Part shown: in pieces, positions 39,292 through 49,974 of the stretch
Layout: every line of letters begins with the position of its first letter
Numbering within the stretch: position 1 is the stretch's first letter
Assembly (NCBI RefSeq): GCF_001690655.1
Contig: NZ_LZHQ01000004.1
Coordinates: forward strand, 124,001-188,000
Source: Gilliamella sp. Occ3-1
GTDB taxonomy: Bacteria > Pseudomonadota > Gammaproteobacteria > Enterobacterales > Orbaceae
DNA length: 64,000 bases
Direction: 5' to 3'
Position numbers and translations under genes: made by a program
Notes under the pieces: generated by a model
Told to the model about the DNA's origin: nothing
Databases searched by the model: none
What the model saw: only the letters and a program-made list of their open reading frames with translations

Positions 39292-40002
39292 ATGATATAT
39301 CAAATTGAACCAATCGGTATTATCCGCTCACCGTATAGTGAAAAATTTGCCGTTCCAAGGCAACCCAATCTAGTTAGTGCAGGACAAGGGGAACTTTATT
39401 TATTAGCACCTTATAATGACCCTATCAGTGTAAAAGGATTAGAACAATTTTCACATTTATGGCTATTATTCCTATTTCACCATGTTGCCCCTGAAAAATG
39501 GAGATTAACCGTTCGCCCTCCTCGTTTAGGCGGTAATAAAACAATGGGCGTGTTTGCTACACGATCGCCATTTAGACCTAATCATATTGGGCTTTCAGCA
39601 GTAGAGTTAAAAGATATCATCATAGAAAATAAGCAAGTAGTCTTAAAATTAGGAAGTCTCGACTTAGTCGATGGCACACCAATTATTGATATCAAGCCTT
39701 ATCTCCCTTATTCCGATAGCCACTCAGAAGCACTTGCAGGATACGCACAATCTACTCCTGAAAAAAAAATAACAGTAGAGTTCTCACAAAAAGCACGATT
39801 ATCTTTGGAGTTACAAAAACAAAGTTATCCTCAACTCGCCGAATTAATTACACAAGTAATATCCCAAGATCCAAGACCAGCCTATAAACAAAAAAACATT
39901 AATGAACAAGCATACGGACTTGCACTTTACCATTTTAATATTAAATGGAGAATCGTAAATCAACACGCCATTGTTGAAGATATTTATGTAGGAATTAAAT
40001 AA
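39292..40002 (+). CDS. trmO: tRNA (adenine(37)-N6)-methyltransferase TrmO
   Basis: Methylates t6A37 in tRNA-Thr with S-adenosylmethionine, improving decoding. It is 236 aa. The N-terminal TsaA-like beta-barrel starts MIYQIEPIGIIRSPYSEKF, and conserved SAM-site segments are RPPRLGGNKTMGVFATRSPFR in shorter pieces (FATRSPFRPNHIGLSAVEL) and SLDLVDGTPIIDIKPYLPY. The C-terminal domain is complete (DPRPAYKQ). Confidence 0.95.
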   Translation: MIYQIEPIGIIRSPYSEKFAVPRQPNLVSAGQGELYLLAPYNDPISVKGLEQFSHLWLLFLFHHVAPEKWRLTVRPPRLGGNKTMGVFATRSPFRPNHIGLSAVELKDIIIENKQVVLKLGSLDLVDGTPIIDIKPYLPYSDSHSEALAGYAQSTPEKKITVEFSQKARLSLELQKQSYPQLAELITQVISQDPRPAYKQKNINEQAYGLALYHFNIKWRIVNQHAIVEDIYVGIK

Positions 40003-40179
40003 AAATAATTTTTATGAATTTTAAAAAGTTAAGGCTAAAAAATTTTTTATTAATTTCAATGTAAAATAATTTTGTAAATTTTCTTTACAAGATTTTTATA
40101 TAAAACAGATAAAATAGATTGGTATCTTTTTTTATTCTGTTAAATTAAATATGGATTTAATTCCCTATATTTTCACTTT

Positions 40180-40213
40180 ACCACTATGGTATTAGTAGCC
40201 TTAGTGGTGTTTT
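40180..40213 (+). terminator. terminator of trmO, facing hslO
   Basis: Stem ACCACTA (40180-40186) with TAGTGGT (40202-40208), followed by GTTTTTC. It sits just before the convergent hslO stop. Confidence 0.65.
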
Positions 40214-40223
40214 TCTATGAAAA

Positions 40224-41096
40224 TCAATGATAATTTAGGTTACTTTTACTTCTAATTTCAGCAATATCAATTGCATCAAACAGATAATGCTTTCCACAAT
40301 AATCACAATGGATATCAATCTCCCCCTCGTTTTCCTTTAGGATTTCATCAATCTCATTAGCTGGTAAAGTCATTAAACTATCTTCACAACGTTGACGTGA
40401 ACATCCACACTTAAAAGTAATATCATGCGTTTCAAAAAGACGTACTTCTTCTTGATTATATAAACGATATAAAATCTCATCAGTAGAAAGTTGAAATAAC
40501 TCATCACTAGTGATTGTCTCAGTTAAAGCGCTAACATGTTCAAATGATTCAACTGTATTTTTATTAGCAGGTAAAACTTGCAATAAAATACCTGCTGCTA
40601 TTGGTTTATTATCATGTACACCTGTTTTTACAAATAGACGAGTAGGGAGCTGTTCTGATTGCATAAAATAATTTTCGATACAACCAATAAGTGTATCTTT
40701 TTCCAGCCCAACGATACCTTGATAACGCTCACCATTTTTAGGGGTGATAGTAATAACGACATAGCCATTACCCACCATTTCTTTAAGTGTTGCATTATCA
40801 GCGATTTCACCACTAACCCGAGCAACACCTCGTAGCTGCTGTTGATCATTACCATTAATAACCGCTAAAGATAACGCTCCATCACCTTGTAACTGAACAG
40901 CAATATCACCTTCAAATTTTAGTGTTGCTGTTAATAAACTAGTTACAACCAATAATTCACCAAGCAATTTTTGTACTGCAATTGGATAAGTATGATTATC
41001 TAAAATTGCTTGATATGTCTGTTCCAGACGGGTAATTTCACCACGAATAGGGTGATTATCAAATAAAAAACGGTTTAAAGTATCCATATTAATCAT
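40224..41096 (-). CDS. hslO: redox-regulated chaperone Hsp33
   Basis: Holdase chaperone switched on by oxidation. The C-terminal zinc site has CGC ([11 protein letters not shown]) and CDYC ([12 protein letters not shown]), whose disulfide formation activates it. The N-terminal region begins [20 protein letters not shown]. Several in-frame ATGs are close together (41117, 41102, 41096, 41087); I chose 41096 because it matches the E. coli N-terminal length. It overlaps the hslR end, so the two are cotranslated as in E. coli. Confidence 0.93.
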   Translation of the reverse strand: MINMDTLNRFLFDNHPIRGEITRLEQTYQAILDNHTYPIAVQKLLGELLVVTSLLTATLKFEGDIAVQLQGDGALSLAVINGNDQQQLRGVARVSGEIADNATLKEMVGNGYVVITITPKNGERYQGIVGLEKDTLIGCIENYFMQSEQLPTRLFVKTGVHDNKPIAAGILLQVLPANKNTVESFEHVSALTETITSDELFQLSTDEILYRLYNQEEVRLFETHDITFKCGCSRQRCEDSLMTLPANEIDEILKENEGEIDIHCDYCGKHYLFDAIDIAEIRSKSNLNYH

Positions 41097-41484
41097 TGCC
41101 ATCTTTTTGCCTATCATATTTAAATTTAATCAAATTACGTCGTTCCTTTTTATCAGGCCGTCTATCTGGATGCGGCATTGTTAATGCATTAAGTTTACGC
41201 GCTTGTGCTATTTTTTCTCGTTTTGTAATGCTATCAGGAGTTTCTTTATAAAGCTGTTGGGCTTCAATAGCCGTTCTTCGTTGTTCACTAATGGCTAAAA
41301 CCCGAACTGTTTTTTGATCAGAACCTTGGCGAAGCGTTAAGATTGCACCGACTTCAACAAGCTTACTTGGTTTGGTACGTTGGCCATTATAATGCACTTT
41401 ACCACCGTCAACCATTTCTCGTGCTAACGATCGAGACTTATAAAATCTTGCCGCCCAAAGCCATTTATCTAATCTTATAAGCAC
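41089..41484 (-). CDS. hslR: ribosome-associated heat shock protein Hsp15
   Basis: S4-domain RNA-binding protein that rescues stalled 50S subunits carrying peptidyl-tRNA. It is 131 aa, with the S4 motif [24 protein letters not shown] in two parts ([28 protein letters not shown]) and a very basic C-terminal tail. It precedes hslO with an 8-base overlap. Confidence 0.95.
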   Translation of the reverse strand: MLIRLDKWLWAARFYKSRSLAREMVDGGKVHYNGQRTKPSKLVEVGAILTLRQGSDQKTVRVLAISEQRRTAIEAQQLYKETPDSITKREKIAQARKLNALTMPHPDRRPDKKERRNLIKFKYDRQKDGND

Positions 41485-41585
41485 TATTACTACCTCATAT
41501 TACTTATTATTGAGTTTTTTAAGCTCAAATGAACATAATAACTTAAACATCTTAACGATGTTATATAAGGATGCTTTTGTAAAAA

Positions 41586-43190
41586 TCAATGCGCAAGATT
41601 AATGATATACTCATTCCCATTTGCCGAAAATTTACCTGATAAATTAAATGGTTGTAATTTACCATGTAAATTAGCTGAGTAATTCATAGCATTTGGCGGT
41701 TTTTTTATCAATTTCCAATTTTCTAGTAGCAAGCTTGTTACGCCATAAGCATCAAATTGCAAAGATAACAGTTCATTTTGCGATAAATCAACTTTTGCTC
41801 TCGACTCAATTATTCCCCCATTAGTTAAAGAACTGAAAGTTAATGAAGGATAGTTATCAGAATCAAATTTGAGAACAAGATCTGGATAACGAATATCAAT
41901 TCGATTTAACGAAGCTTTTTCAGATTTCAAAAAAAAAGTTCCTGAAAATAGTCCTAATTTTTGCGCTTTTGCTAAAGTGATATCTTTACCTGAAGCTTGA
42001 AAATTATATAAACTAAAAGGAAAATCGCTCTGCTTTCTAATTATCAAACTTTGAAAAATATTCAGCTTATCAAGCTTAATATTTCTAAAAATATTAGGTA
42101 ACAGACTCTGTCCTAAATTTTCAGGAATCTCATAGACAATATCCGCTAGCATTAATTGATCTAGATGTAAGGTATTATCTTTCCACTTACCAGAAAAAGT
42201 TATACTACCTTTATTCCATTTTGCTAATACTTTTTGAATTGTCGCTTCTTGGTTTTGGAATGATAATTGTGCTAATACCGACGAAAATAACTCATCATGC
42301 CAAACAATTTCCTCAGCAGTAAAAATAACGGAACCCTGATCAAAACTCCATTGCCCTTCATAACGAAGATTCGTCGCTTCAATATTGCCTTTTTCTATTA
42401 AAAAACTAGGCAGCTGAATACTACTTTCCTGTATTAATAATTGTTTGATTGTTAGCTTTGGTAGGACATGAGAATATTTATCAAAAAAATCATCATCAGT
42501 TGATTGAAAATGTATATTATGCAAATTTAATTGTTCGATATTTAAAATATCGTCGGCCTGTATTTTTAATTTACTAACAAAAAATCCGTCATTAATATTC
42601 CCACCTAAATTAGTAATGGTTGTAATACCATCTCGATGGAATCCTTGAATAAGCAAGGATTTTATTGATATTTGATTTAACAAAGTTTCTTGCGAGGTAA
42701 AATCAAATTGATATTTATCTGCTCCTGATGAAGAAAAAGGTTGAAGCCCCCCATTGATTTTTGTGAAAGAAAATTTGTCCTTTCCATTATTGGCCAAAAT
42801 ATTAATGGTTGAATCAACAAATCTTAGTGTATTTGCTGAAAAAGCATAATTACTAGATTGAGTATTATTAATAGTGCCATTAATAACAGTAACATATTTA
42901 AAATGACTTAATTGCCATAGATCATTTTTATCAAACCCCACAACTAATTTAGGAACATTAACAATCTCTTGATTATTATCATTGACAACAACATCATCAA
43001 AAATCAGTTCATAAAAATTTGAAAAAGAGTGATTAACACTGCCGATTGAGATTGTATATGAACTTAATTTGGATAATTGTTGACTAATTATTTTAGCTCC
43101 AAACGAAGTTTGCACGATAAAATAAGACAACAATACCAAAAACCAAATAATGGTTAGGAAGATGATTATATAAAATCGTAATCGTCGCAT
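41586..43190 (-). CDS. AsmA-family protein, YicH-like
   Basis: A 534-residue envelope protein with one N-terminal transmembrane helix (about residues 5-27) and a long periplasmic beta-rich region. The segment after the helix (YFIVQTSFGAKIISQQLS, then ISIGSVNHSFSNFYELIFDD) and a late VDLSQNELLSLQFDAYGV resemble E. coli YicH. AsmA-like proteins are thought to bridge inner and outer membranes for phospholipid transport. It is a single gene with no partner nearby. Confidence 0.75.
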   Translation of the reverse strand: MRRLRFYIIIFLTIIWFLVLLSYFIVQTSFGAKIISQQLSKLSSYTISIGSVNHSFSNFYELIFDDVVVNDNNQEIVNVPKLVVGFDKNDLWQLSHFKYVTVINGTINNTQSSNYAFSANTLRFVDSTINILANNGKDKFSFTKINGGLQPFSSSGADKYQFDFTSQETLLNQISIKSLLIQGFHRDGITTITNLGGNINDGFFVSKLKIQADDILNIEQLNLHNIHFQSTDDDFFDKYSHVLPKLTIKQLLIQESSIQLPSFLIEKGNIEATNLRYEGQWSFDQGSVIFTAEEIVWHDELFSSVLAQLSFQNQEATIQKVLAKWNKGSITFSGKWKDNTLHLDQLMLADIVYEIPENLGQSLLPNIFRNIKLDKLNIFQSLIIRKQSDFPFSLYNFQASGKDITLAKAQKLGLFSGTFFLKSEKASLNRIDIRYPDLVLKFDSDNYPSLTFSSLTNGGIIESRAKVDLSQNELLSLQFDAYGVTSLLLENWKLIKKPPNAMNYSANLHGKLQPFNLSGKFSANGNEYIINLAH

Positions 43191-43434
43191 AAATAAATAT
43201 AATTGTTATAATCAACTACTGGTAGTTACATTACGATAACCGATTTTAATCAAAATATCATCTTATTTTCGGTATAAATAATTTGTTATTAAGTCAGCTT
43301 TACAGTTAATATATAATTATTCACTATAATGTTTTTAAATAACCAAAAGAACAATTAACTTTCTCTTTCTTTTGATTAAGATAAGTGATAGTTACTTTTT
43401 ATTTACTAAATGAGTAAAAACGGGAGATACTTAG

Positions 43435-43911
43435 ATGAAACAAATCCCAATGACAGTCAAGGGAGCTGAACTATTACGAGCCGAATTAGAAGAGCTAAAA
43501 AATGTTAAAAGACCACAAATAACGGCAGCAATAGCAGAGGCAAGAGCTCATGGAGATTTAAAGGAAAATGCTGAATACCATGCAGCAAGAGAACAGCAAG
43601 GTTTTTGTGAGGGTCGTATTCAAGAAATCGAAGGTAAATTATCACAAGCTCAAATTATTGATATTACCAAAGTAAAAAATACTGGTCGTATTATTTTTGG
43701 TGCTACAGTAACAGTAATAAATATTGAAACGGACGAAGAGACAACATATCGTATCGTAGGAGATGATGAAGCTGACTACAGACAAAATCTTATTTCAGTC
43801 AACTCACCTATTGCCAGAGGTTTAATCGGCAAAGAAGACGGTGATACAGTACAAATTAAAACGCCAGGGGGGGATGTTGAATTTGATATTATTAAGGTTG
43901 AATATATCTAA
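43435..43911 (+). CDS. greA: transcription elongation factor GreA
   Basis: Enters the RNA polymerase secondary channel and stimulates cleavage of backtracked RNA. It is 158 aa. The N-terminal coiled coil carries the tip acidic residues in [18 protein letters not shown] (about residues 37-54), and the C-terminal FKBP-like domain ends [17 protein letters not shown] precedes the ATG, and a perfect terminator follows. Confidence 0.97.
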   Translation: MKQIPMTVKGAELLRAELEELKNVKRPQITAAIAEARAHGDLKENAEYHAAREQQGFCEGRIQEIEGKLSQAQIIDITKVKNTGRIIFGATVTVINIETDEETTYRIVGDDEADYRQNLISVNSPIARGLIGKEDGDTVQIKTPGGDVEFDIIKVEYI

Positions 43912-43944
43912 TTATTAAATAAATCAATTACAAAAGTAGATGAT

Positions 43945-43975
43945 AAATGCAACAGGGCTAAGCCCTGTTGCATTT
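43945..43975. terminator. bidirectional terminator between greA and yhbY
   Basis: A near-perfect palindrome: AAATGCAACAGGGCT, one base, then its complement, giving a stem of about 13 bp with A-rich and T-rich flanks. It serves the convergent greA and yhbY genes and overlaps the yhbY stop codon by two bases. Confidence 0.85.
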
Positions 43976-44267
43976 ATTTAGGTAGGGAAATTTTCTTATC
44001 TTCGCTTGGTCTAAAAATAGTGAAATTAGAACCAACCAATTGCACTGGTAACGCTTTTGTTTCGCGTACAATTGCATCACAAATAAGCTTTTTTGTTTCA
44101 CGATCTTCAGCAGAAACCTTAATTTTAATCAACTCATGGAAATTTAAAGCGTTGTCAATCTCGGCAAGTACACCTTCGGTAAATCCATTAGCCCCAATCA
44201 TCACAATAGGTTTTAAATAATGAGCTTCACTTTTTAAATACTTTTTTTGTTTATTCGATAAATTCAT
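43974..44267 (-). CDS. yhbY: ribosome-associated RNA-binding protein YhbY (CRM domain)
   Basis: A 97-residue CRM-domain protein that binds pre-50S particles. It starts MNLSNKQKKYLKSEAHYLKP, and the conserved loop IVMIGANGFTEGVLAEIDNA holds the GxxG motif. It is divergent from rlmE, as in E. coli. Both act in 23S rRNA maturation. Confidence 0.94.
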   Translation of the reverse strand: MNLSNKQKKYLKSEAHYLKPIVMIGANGFTEGVLAEIDNALNFHELIKIKVSAEDRETKKLICDAIVRETKALPVQLVGSNFTIFRPSEDKKISLPK

Positions 44268-44363
44268 TAAATTTTTATCACATTAAGTTGTAATTTTGCT
44301 ATTCTACCCTTATATATGTTTGTAATCAATGAAGTGACCTCTTACATTAAGGATTTATTAGTT

Positions 44364-44990
44364 GTGAGTAATAAAAAACGCTCAGCAAGTTCAACTCGTT
44401 GGCTCAATGAACATTTTAATGATCGCTTTGTACAACAAGCACAAAAAAAAGGGCTCCGTTCTAGAGCGTGGTTCAAACTTGAAGAAATTCAAAAAAGTGA
44501 CAAATTATTTAAGCCAGGAATAACGGTTGTTGATTTAGGAGCAGCTCCTGGCGGTTGGTCACAATATGTTGCATCGCTTATTGGCAATAAAGGACGTATT
44601 ATTGCCTGTGACTTACTTCCTATGGATCCCATTGTTGGTGTTGACTTTCTTCAAGGCGATTTTCGGGATGAAGCAGTTTTAAAAGCGTTACTTGAACGGG
44701 TTGGCAAAGAAAAAGTCCAAGTAGTCATGTCAGACATGGCACCAAATATGAGTGGGCAACCCGCAGTTGATATACCAAGAGCAATGTATTTAGTTGAACT
44801 AGCGTTAGACATGTGTAAAGACGTGCTTGCTCTTAATGGTAATTTTATTGTTAAAGTGTTTCAAGGTGAAGGATTTGAAGCGTATCTAAAGCAAGTACGT
44901 TCGATGTTTAAAACTGTCAAAATTCGAAAACCTGAGGCTTCACGCGCAAGGTCACGAGAAGTTTATATTGTTGCAATGGGTATGAAGTAG
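44364..44990 (+). CDS. rlmE: 23S rRNA 2'-O-methyltransferase RlmE (FtsJ)
   Basis: Methylates U2552 of 23S rRNA late in 50S assembly. The SAM-binding motif is [16 protein letters not shown], and the catalytic K-D-K-E residues fit [29 protein letters not shown] and SREVYIVA. I chose the GTG at 44364 because AAGGA lies about ten bases upstream and the product (208 aa) then begins [13 protein letters not shown], matching E. coli; an ATG 16 codons earlier would add an unrelated extension. ftsH follows after 76 bases. Confidence 0.95.
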   Translation: MSNKKRSASSTRWLNEHFNDRFVQQAQKKGLRSRAWFKLEEIQKSDKLFKPGITVVDLGAAPGGWSQYVASLIGNKGRIIACDLLPMDPIVGVDFLQGDFRDEAVLKALLERVGKEKVQVVMSDMAPNMSGQPAVDIPRAMYLVELALDMCKDVLALNGNFIVKVFQGEGFEAYLKQVRSMFKTVKIRKPEASRARSREVYIVAMGMK

Positions 44991-45066
44991 CCAGTTGTAT
45001 AATTTTGTAGTACTATATTTCGTTAAATTTAGTCGTAACTATTAATTTTTATGAGAGGTTTTTCTT

Positions 45067-46944
45067 TTGAACGACATGGTAAAGAATTTACTGATCTGGG
45101 GAGTTATCGCTGTAGCATTGATTGTTGGATTTAGCCAATTTAGCTCAATATCTAATAGCGGACCTCAAGTCAATTATACTCAATTTAATTCCGATATCGC
45201 AGCTGGTAATCTTCAAGAAGTGCATATTAACGGACGAGAAATTGTTGCCACAACAAAAAATAGTGGCAATTATGTTACCTATATCCCGTACCTTGATGAA
45301 AAATTAATGGATGATTTATTAGCCAATAAGGTGCCAGTCTATGGTAAACCTGATGAAAAACCAAGCTTAATACTTAGTATTTTTGTCTCTTGGTTTCCTA
45401 TGATTTTACTTATTGGTTTTTGGTTCTTCATGATGCGCCAAATGCAAGGCGGTGGTAAAGGGGGACCAATGTCGATAGGCAAAAGTAAAGCTCACATGCT
45501 AACTCCCGATCAAATTAAAACTAAATTTACCGATGTTGCCGGTAGCGAAGAAGCAAAACAGGAAGTGACTGAAGTAGTTGACTTTCTACGTGATCCAGGA
45601 AAATATCAGAAATTAGGCGGACGTATTCCAAAAGGAATTTTAATGGTTGGACCTCCTGGTACAGGTAAAACATTACTGGCGAAGGCCATTGCCGGTGAAG
45701 CGAATGTACCTTTCTTTAGCATTTCAGGTTCAGATTTTGTTGAAATGTTTGTTGGTGTGGGTGCGTCGCGTGTACGTGATCTGTTTGAACAAGCTCGCAA
45801 ACACTCTCCTTGTATTATTTTCATCGATGAAATTGATGCTGTAGGTCGCAAGCGTGGTGCAGGTTCAATGGGAGGGCACGATGAACGTGAACAAACACTA
45901 AACCAAATGCTAGTTGAAATGGATGGATTTGAGGCCAATAGTGGTATCATCATCATTGCTGCAACGAATCGAGTTGATATTTTAGATCCTGCGTTACTTC
46001 GTCCAGGCCGTTTTGATCGCCAAGTTCAAATTGGCTTACCAGACATGAAAGGTCGCGAGCAAATTCTTGCCGTACATGTACGCAAAGTACCATTAGGAAC
46101 GGATATTGACTTATCTGTTCTTGCAAGAGGTACGCCAGGCTACTCGGGTGCAGAATTAGCAAATTTAGTCAATGAAGCAGCTTTATTTGCTGCACGCCGT
46201 AATAAACGTGTAGTGACCATGGAAGAATTTGAAGAAGCTAAAGATAAAATCAACATGGGAACTGAAAGACGTTCATTAACCATGACTCAAGAGCAACTTG
46301 TTTCAACTGCGTATCATGAAGCAGGGCACGCAATTATTGGTCACTTAATGCCTGATCATGATCCAATCCATAAAGTTACCATTATTCCACGAGGACGAGC
46401 TCTCGGTGTGACTTTCTTTCTCCCTGAGGGTGATCGAGTTAGTGAGAGTCGAGAAAAATTAGAAGGTGATATTGCAACTCTTTATGGTGGACGACTAGCT
46501 GAAGAGTTAATCTATGGCGCAAACAAAATATCCACTGGTGCATCGAATGACATAAAAGTTGCCACACAATACGCAAGAGCGATGGTAACACAATGGGGAT
46601 TTTCTGATCGTTTAGGTCCACTATTTTACGAAACCGATGATAATTCATATGGGCGACCGAAAGATATTTCGGACGAAACAGCTCGAATTATTGACGAAGA
46701 AGTCAAAGCAATTATTGATCGTAATTACCAGCGCGCACGTAAAATATTAACAGAGAATATTGATGTACTTCATGCAATGAAAGATGCTCTAATAAAATAT
46801 GAAACTATTGGTGCAAAACAAGTTGCTGATTTAATTGCTCGTCGTCCTATTACCACTCCTGATGATTGGACAGAAAGTGACGAACAAGCAGCGAACAAAA
46901 TACCAAATGAAGGAAGTGATACGCCACCTAAATCAGAAAGTTAA
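45067..46944 (+). CDS. ftsH: ATP-dependent zinc metalloprotease FtsH
   Basis: Membrane AAA+ protease degrading misfolded membrane proteins, LpxC and RpoH. It is 625 aa, with two transmembrane helices (about residues 6-24 and 98-120), Walker [19 protein letters not shown], pore loop [11 protein letters not shown], Walker [13 protein letters not shown], second-region [19 protein letters not shown] and zinc site HEAGH with a distant Asp. The TTG at 45067 has AGAGG eight bases upstream; the ATG at 45076 lacks one at proper distance, so TTG is the likely start. A GC-rich terminator follows. Confidence 0.97.
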   Translation: MNDMVKNLLIWGVIAVALIVGFSQFSSISNSGPQVNYTQFNSDIAAGNLQEVHINGREIVATTKNSGNYVTYIPYLDEKLMDDLLANKVPVYGKPDEKPSLILSIFVSWFPMILLIGFWFFMMRQMQGGGKGGPMSIGKSKAHMLTPDQIKTKFTDVAGSEEAKQEVTEVVDFLRDPGKYQKLGGRIPKGILMVGPPGTGKTLLAKAIAGEANVPFFSISGSDFVEMFVGVGASRVRDLFEQARKHSPCIIFIDEIDAVGRKRGAGSMGGHDEREQTLNQMLVEMDGFEANSGIIIIAATNRVDILDPALLRPGRFDRQVQIGLPDMKGREQILAVHVRKVPLGTDIDLSVLARGTPGYSGAELANLVNEAALFAARRNKRVVTMEEFEEAKDKINMGTERRSLTMTQEQLVSTAYHEAGHAIIGHLMPDHDPIHKVTIIPRGRALGVTFFLPEGDRVSESREKLEGDIATLYGGRLAEELIYGANKISTGASNDIKVATQYARAMVTQWGFSDRLGPLFYETDDNSYGRPKDISDETARIIDEEVKAIIDRNYQRARKILTENIDVLHAMKDALIKYETIGAKQVADLIARRPITTPDDWTESDEQAANKIPNEGSDTPPKSES

Positions 46945-46962
46945 AATACTTAAATAAAATAT

Positions 46963-46985
46963 AACGCGCCTCGGCGCGTTTTTTA
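46963..46985 (+). terminator. rho-independent terminator of rlmE-ftsH
   Basis: Stem AACGCGCC/GGCGCGTT with a minimal loop, running into TTTTT, 19 bases after the ftsH stop. It isolates ftsH from folP. Confidence 0.85.
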
Positions 46986-47098
46986 TCAATAAAATAAAAA
47001 TATCTAATGAACAAATTTGCTGTAATAACATAATAAATATATTGAAAATTTAACCTTAATCTACTGCATTTTAAATTAAAAAAATAGAGCTCGTAATC

Positions 47099-47935
47099 AT
47101 GGAAATACATTTTCAAAATCAGACAATAGATCTTTCTTTTCCACAAATCATGGGCATTGTTAATATGACGCCTGATTCGTTTTCTGATGGCGGAAATTAT
47201 AACAATCTTGATGACGCCATGCGTCGTGTTGACAGCATGATTCAAGCTGGCGCAACATTTATTGATGTAGGGGGCGAATCAACACGCCCCGGTGCTACCG
47301 AGGTATCAGTTGATGAAGAGCTAAACCGTGTTGTGCCATTAGTTGAAAAAATTGCTCGTTATTTTGATGTTTGGATTTCGGTTGATACCTCAAAGCCACA
47401 AATAATGACTGAATCAGCTAAAGCAGGGGCCCACCTAATTAATGATGTTCGAGCCTTAACAGAGCCAGGTGCACTTGAAGCCGCAACACAAACCGGCTTA
47501 CCAGTTTGCGTCATGCACATGCAAGGCGCCCCCCAAACCATGCAAAATGCACCACACTACGAGCAAGATATCTATCAAGAAGTCGATGATTTTTTTGCAA
47601 AACAGATCGAACGCTGCATAAGCGTAGGCATTGACCGCCAAAAAATCATACTAGACCCTGGTTTTGGATTTGGTAAAACATTAGCACACAATTACCGACT
47701 ATTAGCAACGCTTGAACGGTTTCATCATTTCAACCTGCCTTTATTAGTAGGTATGTCCCGAAAATCCATGATAGGACAAGTGCTAAATATGCCACCGCAA
47801 GAACGCATGTTAGGCAGTGTATCTTGTGCGGTGATAGCGGCAATGAAAGGGGTGCAGATTATTCGTGTGCATGATGTAAAAGAAACGTTTGATGCATTAA
47901 GAATTGTACAAGCAACTCTTGCAGAACAAGGCTAA
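47099..47935 (+). CDS. folP: dihydropteroate synthase
   Basis: Joins p-aminobenzoate to dihydropterin pyrophosphate in folate synthesis; target of sulfonamides. It is a 278-aa TIM barrel with GIVNMTPDSFSDGGNY (about residues 17-32), DVGGESTRPGA (about 56-66), the pterin-site segments LINDVRAL and DPGFGFGKTLAHN, and SRKSMIG. In E. coli the order is ftsH-folP-glmM; here folP follows ftsH but glmM lies 14.5 kb away. Confidence 0.97.
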   Translation: MEIHFQNQTIDLSFPQIMGIVNMTPDSFSDGGNYNNLDDAMRRVDSMIQAGATFIDVGGESTRPGATEVSVDEELNRVVPLVEKIARYFDVWISVDTSKPQIMTESAKAGAHLINDVRALTEPGALEAATQTGLPVCVMHMQGAPQTMQNAPHYEQDIYQEVDDFFAKQIERCISVGIDRQKIILDPGFGFGKTLAHNYRLLATLERFHHFNLPLLVGMSRKSMIGQVLNMPPQERMLGSVSCAVIAAMKGVQIIRVHDVKETFDALRIVQATLAEQG

Positions 47936-48373
47936 TTGCATAAAGAAAGGCTTTTAGTTAAATGGTTGGGTTTGAATTGTTGACACATTTTGTAATAGCA
48001 ATATTTTTCTTTTGAGATTGAAAAAATTATTATGTTTTCTTCTTATAAAATCAATTAGGTATTGCATTAATTTTGTTTATGTTTTCAATTGAAGGTGATT
48101 TTTATAATTTATAGTTTTCACTCAAGGTTTAGTCTGGCTTCTTTTTCGTGTGGAAATCTTTCTGCAAAAAATTTGAAGCTATGAGCTTTGAATCTCTAAG
48201 TATAGAGCAGATGGTCTCGAAGCGATGAGTATTAGATGATACAAGTAATTTTAGTGGGTTTCCGTATAAGAACATCTAAATCGGACATTATCACTATTGC
48301 TAGTTACTACAATCAAAGGGATAAAATATCCCAACCCTTATCGTGAAATAGCCTTTAGAAAATACCTTAATTT
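47936..48373. other. non-coding region after folP, possibly decayed sequence
   Basis: 438 bases with no credible reading frame. The part around 48130-48310 is less AT-rich than ordinary spacer here, and its minus-strand translation is broken by stops, which might indicate a degraded gene; I recognise no family in it. No tRNA, repeat or clear terminator was found. Confidence 0.4.
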
Positions 48374-49201
48374 TTAAACAAAAAATAGACCTAAAAAAAC
48401 AATAAAACCAACATAATTATTATTTAAAAAAGCTTGAAAGCAAGGTTTTCGTTCTCGATTTTTGATTAGCCATTGTTGGTAAATAAATAGCATTGCAATA
48501 AGCAATAAAGCAATATAAAAAAACAATGATAATTGGTTGATGATACCAATCATGACTAACCCAATTACCACAACTGCCTGCAATATCCCTATAATTAACT
48601 TATCATATTGTCCAAATAAAATAGCAGTAGATTTTATACCAATTTTTACATCATCATTGCGATCAACCATTGCATATTCTGTATCATAAGCAATTGTCCA
48701 ACAAATATTAGTAAAGAAAAGCAACCAACAGGTTAATGGGAACTGCTCAGTAGTAGCTGCATACACCATCGGAATACTCCAACCAAATGCGATACCTAAG
48801 ATGACCTGAGGTAAATGGGTATAACGTTTCATAAACGGATAAATCAGTGCTGTTAATAATGCAAAACAGCCTATCAACCATGATAGTTTATTTAAAGTTA
48901 GCAATAAGCAAAGTGCAATAAGTAATAATACAAATAACATCCATAATGCGTTTTTTTTAGTCAGTGCACCACGAGCCAGTGGGCGATTTTTAGTCCGTTC
49001 AACATGTGCATCAAAATGACGATCAGCATAATCATTCACCACACAACCTGCTGAGCGCATTACAAATACGCCAAGTATAAAAATAACTGTTATATAAATA
49101 GAAGGATGACCTGCAAGCCAGATTGCCCAAAGAGTCGGCCAGAGTAAAAGCAATGAGCCAATAGGCCTATCTAATCGCATTAGTTGTAAATAAGCTAACA
49201 T
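48374..49201 (-). CDS. ubiA: 4-hydroxybenzoate octaprenyltransferase
   Basis: Membrane prenyltransferase attaching the polyprenyl tail to 4-hydroxybenzoate in ubiquinone synthesis. It is 275 aa with about eight to nine helices. The first Asp-rich motif is [20 protein letters not shown] and the second is [19 protein letters not shown]. The usual upstream partner ubiC is not present. It shows that ubiquinone is made, consistent with ubiUV nearby. Confidence 0.96.
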   Translation of the reverse strand: MLAYLQLMRLDRPIGSLLLLWPTLWAIWLAGHPSIYITVIFILGVFVMRSAGCVVNDYADRHFDAHVERTKNRPLARGALTKKNALWMLFVLLLIALCLLLTLNKLSWLIGCFALLTALIYPFMKRYTHLPQVILGIAFGWSIPMVYAATTEQFPLTCWLLFFTNICWTIAYDTEYAMVDRNDDVKIGIKSTAILFGQYDKLIIGILQAVVVIGLVMIGIINQLSLFFYIALLLIAMLFIYQQWLIKNRERKPCFQAFLNNNYVGFIVFLGLFFV

Positions 49202-49350
49202 TAATATTAATTACCTTGAAAAAGCATAGCGTGCGTGGATTATACCGATTACGATAAAAGCTGCAATGTTATAGTATGACAAGTTATAATCCAGTATTAA
49301 GTAAAATAATCATTCACCTGAAATAACTATTTTTTAATAGAAAAATATAA

Positions 49351-49932
49351 TTAAAGTATCTGCAAATATTGCTCAGCAATCATAGCTAATGCGCGATAAA
49401 ATGGACTTATCTTATTTTGCTTCAGCTTTTTTAAATAGGTTGGAGACCAAATTAATAAATGTTCATTGATTAACTGTTTTGCTGCTGTATAGTTATTATT
49501 TTCAAGCAGCATGGCGTAAGCCATTAGCATTAATCCAAATTGGTCTTCAGGTTCGTTGATACCTGTATTGAGTATTACCCCGTGTTGCTGTAAAAATTGA
49601 CGATAGCGCTCTTGTGATTCGCCCATTAATAATTGTTTTTGATCTAAATAGATCGATCCCCATGGTGGCGCAGACATGCTACCCTGTCCTTCAAATAATA
49701 GTGAAAATTGGTAATTAAGTTCTGAGTTGTTGATTTGAGTCGCAATTATTTGGCACTGTTCACCAATAAGCACGGCATTTTGCCAGTTAGTGATATGCTC
49801 AATTTGACATAAGGTATCAATGAGTGGTTTAACCGTTTGATGATCTGGTGGATAATAAAAAAAAGCACCTAATACTTTGGCTAAAATGGTAGATGTGAGT
49901 TTATCTAAATGCGTTGCTTGGTTATTTTTCAT
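49351..49932 (-). CDS. dmsD: TorD/DmsD-family chaperone for the DMSO reductase
   Basis: A 193-residue all-helical redox-enzyme maturation protein that binds the twin-arginine signal of DmsA and holds it until the cofactor is loaded. The segments SMSAPPWGSIYLDQKQLLMG and NEPEDQFGLMLMAYAMLLE are the conserved DmsD/TorD core. It is last in dmsABCD, 42 bases after dmsC. Confidence 0.88.
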   Translation of the reverse strand: MKNNQATHLDKLTSTILAKVLGAFFYYPPDHQTVKPLIDTLCQIEHITNWQNAVLIGEQCQIIATQINNSELNYQFSLLFEGQGSMSAPPWGSIYLDQKQLLMGESQERYRQFLQQHGVILNTGINEPEDQFGLMLMAYAMLLENNNYTAAKQLINEHLLIWSPTYLKKLKQNKISPFYRALAMIAEQYLQIL

Positions 49933-49974
49933 TAAATCGCTACCTGACTATAAGTGTATCGTATTGATGATACA